Source: CAZJZH01 sp964550465
GTDB taxonomy: Bacteria > Patescibacteriota > Patescibacteriia > JACRDY01
Direction of reading: 5' to 3'
Assembly (NCBI GenBank): GCA_964550465.1
Contig: CAZJZH010000006.1
Location: 1-28,711, forward strand
DNA length: 28,711 bases
Below the pieces are notes generated by a model. It had not been told where the DNA came from. It ran no database searches and was given only the letters and a program-made list of their open reading frames with translations. The position numbers were made by a program, and so were the translations under genes. This document shows positions 26,848-28,711 of this stretch, piece by piece. How positions within the stretch are numbered: the first letter of the stretch is position 1; each line of letters starts with the position of its first letter.

Positions 26848-27174
26848 TTATGCTGCCACCTTTTCCAACCGAGCTTTCAAATCATCCTTGGTGTGCACGC
26901 CGATCAACTTGTCAGCTACCTGCCCCTTGTTGAAAATAATCAAGGTAGGAATAGACATGACTTCGTATTTACCGGCAATCTCTTGGGCTTCATCGACGTT
27001 GAGCTTGGCTACTTTGGTGTTGCTACCCGCCATTTCCTGCGCCAGCTCTTCGACGATTGGCCCCTGCATCTTGCATGGCCCACACCAGTCAGCGTAGAAA
27101 TCTACCAAGACTGGTCCATCAGCCTGCAATACTTCGGTATCAAAGTTATCTTTGGTCAATGTTACTTCTGCCAT
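26848..27174 (-). CDS. trxA: Thioredoxin
   Basis: Cytoplasmic thiol-disulfide oxidoreductase of 108 aa. The active site WCGPC is at residues 30-34 in DFYADWCGPCKMQGP, and the cis-proline loop MSIPTLIIF is present. No signal peptide. The start at 27174 has no SD. A TGC-TATACT -10 box at 27207-27215 lies in the short gap after infB, so trxA probably has its own transcript as well as any read-through from infB. Confidence 0.96.
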   Translation of the reverse strand: MAEVTLTKDNFDTEVLQADGPVLVDFYADWCGPCKMQGPIVEELAQEMAGSNTKVAKLNVDEAQEIAGKYEVMSIPTLIIFNKGQVADKLIGVHTKDDLKARLEKVAA

Positions 27175-27206
27175 AGAGATAATGAAATATGAATAATTGC
27201 CAATCT

Positions 27207-27215
27207 AGTATAGCA
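27207..27215 (-). promoter_or_regulatory. Extended -10 box of trxA
   Basis: TGC-TATACT on the minus strand just beyond the infB stop; -35 not recognisable. Predicted leader of about 25 nt. Confidence 0.5.
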
Positions 27216-27219
27216 CACT

Positions 27220-28711
27220 CTACTTGCCACTCTTAATGGTACGGCTGATCTTCTCTTCTGCATACACTTCTAGGACATCGCCTTCTTTGACCTCCAGCTT
27301 ACCCTGGACCTGCATACCACATTCCGTGCCTTTTTCTACGTCACGAACTTCTTCTTTACCGACTTGTAATTTAGTGATAGTCAATCGGTCCAGGTCAAGC
27401 CCGTCACGCATCAAGCGGGCTTTGTAGCCCACCTCAATCCGCCCACTAGTGACTTTACCACCAATGACCTGACCGTCTTTGTTTTTACCAAACAGTGCCA
27501 TGACCTCAAAGGCACCACTGTCCTTCTCTGTGGTCTCGACACCGAGCAAGTCGTTCAGTCGGGCAATTACCAGATCGAGCAGTTCATAAATAATAGTAAA
27601 GGTGTGCACCTCAACATGCTTATCCTCAGCAATCTCGGCCGCGGTTGGTGAAACAGAAACGTTAAACCCAAGTACCAGCGCATTCTCACCCTCGCCCCGC
27701 AAGACATCGGCTTCTGTCACATTACCCAAGCCCTGGGCAATAATTTTGTACTTGGCACCATCAGGAATCTCTAACTTCTCCAATGACTCAGCGATGGCTT
27801 CGGCTGAACCTAGTACGTCACTCTTCAATACAATACTCAAAACTTTTTCTTTACCATCTTCATCATCATCACTACTACTGACCACTGCCACCGGCTTGTG
27901 CTGCTGAGCAGCAACCTTCTTACTTGATTTCTTTTCCAATGTCTTCGGATCCGCCACTACTTCTAAAATATCACCGACTTTTGGCTCAAGCTTCCAGCCT
28001 AAAATCTTGACCGGCGTACCCGGTGGCGCAGCTTGAACATCATCACCGGTCCAGTCTTTCATGGCTCGGACTCGACCATAGTACACGCCATTAATTCCCA
28101 GCTCGTCATTGACGCGCAGTGTACCACTCTGGACCAGCACTGTACCTACTGCCCCTTCACCAGCACTCTTGTGGGCCTCAATCACACTACCAACTGCCAA
28201 ACGGCTCGGGTTGGCTTGGATATCATCAGCCTCCATTTCTGCCACCAGCAAAATAGCATCGAGCAGATCATCAATGTTGGTGCCATCCTTAGCTGAGATA
28301 GGCACACAGACGACCTTACCACCCCAATCCTCTGGCAAGATATTGCGCTGGGCCAAGTCCCCCTTGACCTTCTCGACATTGGCTTCTGGTTTATCAATCT
28401 TGTTAATAGCTACCACAAATGGCAGGTCAAGGGCTTGGATAATCTGAATCGCTTCAATCGTCTGCGGCTTGATAGAATCATCAGCCGCTACTACCAGGAT
28501 AGCGATATCGGCCACCTTAGCACCACGCGAGCGCATAGCAGAGAAGGCCTCATGACCGGGAGTATCAATAAAAGTAATTTTCTTATCTTTCTTCTCTACC
28601 TGGTAGGCACCAATGTGTTGAGTAATACCACCATGTTCACCGGCTACTACGTTTGTTTCTCGCACAGCGTCTAGCAGCTTGGTCTTGCCGTGATCAACGT
28701 GACCCATCACT
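27220..28711 (-). CDS. infB: Translation initiation factor IF-2, partial
   Basis: GTPase that places initiator tRNA on the ribosome. The window holds about 497 codons of the C-terminal part; the gene continues past position 28711, so the N-terminal region and true start are outside. G1 is GHVDHGKT at the edge. The switch I GGITQHIGAY, G3 DTPGHEAF, G4 NKID and G5 (S-A-K in PISAKDG) follow, then beta-barrel domain II, a short linker rich in Ser/Asp/Lys (VVSSSDDDEDGKEK, a variable insertion), domain III with LKSDVLGSAEAI, and the fMet-tRNA-binding C-terminal domain. No sign of damage. Confidence 0.97.
   Translation of the reverse strand, partial: VMGHVDHGKTKLLDAVRETNVVAGEHGGITQHIGAYQVEKKDKKITFIDTPGHEAFSAMRSRGAKVADIAILVVAADDSIKPQTIEAIQIIQALDLPFVVAINKIDKPEANVEKVKGDLAQRNILPEDWGGKVVCVPISAKDGTNIDDLLDAILLVAEMEADDIQANPSRLAVGSVIEAHKSAGEGAVGTVLVQSGTLRVNDELGINGVYYGRVRAMKDWTGDDVQAAPPGTPVKILGWKLEPKVGDILEVVADPKTLEKKSSKKVAAQQHKPVAVVSSSDDDEDGKEKVLSIVLKSDVLGSAEAIAESLEKLEIPDGAKYKIIAQGLGNVTEADVLRGEGENALVLGFNVSVSPTAAEIAEDKHVEVHTFTIIYELLDLVIARLNDLLGVETTEKDSGAFEVMALFGKNKDGQVIGGKVTSGRIEVGYKARLMRDGLDLDRLTITKLQVGKEEVRDVEKGTECGMQVQGKLEVKEGDVLEVYAEEKISRTIKSGK

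Overview
This 28.7 kb bacterial window mixes conserved housekeeping genes with many short membrane proteins and proteins I do not recognise. The gene content is partial infB, trxA, rpsT, holA, polA, a glutamate dehydrogenase, rnhB-leuS, a ComEC divided into two ORFs, ndk, a MazG-like protein, a histidine phosphatase and a full-length cyclopropane-fatty-acid synthase. Compact genes, the divided ComEC, a small Tic20/DUF4870-type protein and frequent absence of Shine-Dalgarno (SD) sequences suggest a small-genome lineage such as Patescibacteria (CPR). That placement is inference: no rRNA or other decisive marker is present.

Layout. 1-4.7 kb: RRM protein (+), an unknown 300-aa protein behind a long structured leader, a histidine phosphatase, an mTERF-like repeat protein and CFA synthase (all -). 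4.8-5.9 kb: heptamer repeats, the MazG-like gene and a candidate structured RNA. 5.9-7.5 kb: an unknown 234-aa gene with a possible 18-codon upstream ORF, divergent from an excisionase-type HTH gene and a 62-aa gene. 7.6-14.7 kb: ndk, the ComEC pair, an unknown CxxC protein (+), leuS and rnhB. 14.7-18.0 kb: four membrane-protein genes (167, 90, 47 and 611 aa), each with its own promoter. 18.3-22.6 kb: gdh, a 370-bp spacer holding two candidate small transcripts, then polA (+). 22.7-25.3 kb: five small or medium membrane-protein genes. 25.4-28.7 kb: holA (+), rpsT, trxA and partial infB.

The most striking patterns are genome-style signals. (1) Promoters share TTGACA, a spacer of about 17 nt, and a -10 box usually preceded by TGC. 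(2) Genes fall into two start classes. Housekeeping genes mostly lack an SD, and several have a -10 box only 6-10 nt before the ATG, which predicts leaderless mRNA. The unrecognised and small membrane-protein genes nearly all have a clear SD and a defined leader. (3) Short tandem repeats of 7-bp units, with several different unit sequences, sit at gene ends and sometimes overlap the stop codon. (4) A tandem-repeat protein resembling eukaryotic mTERF has recently duplicated repeat units.

No tRNA, rRNA, CRISPR array, transposase or integrase was recognised. All functional names rest on motif reading without database searches.
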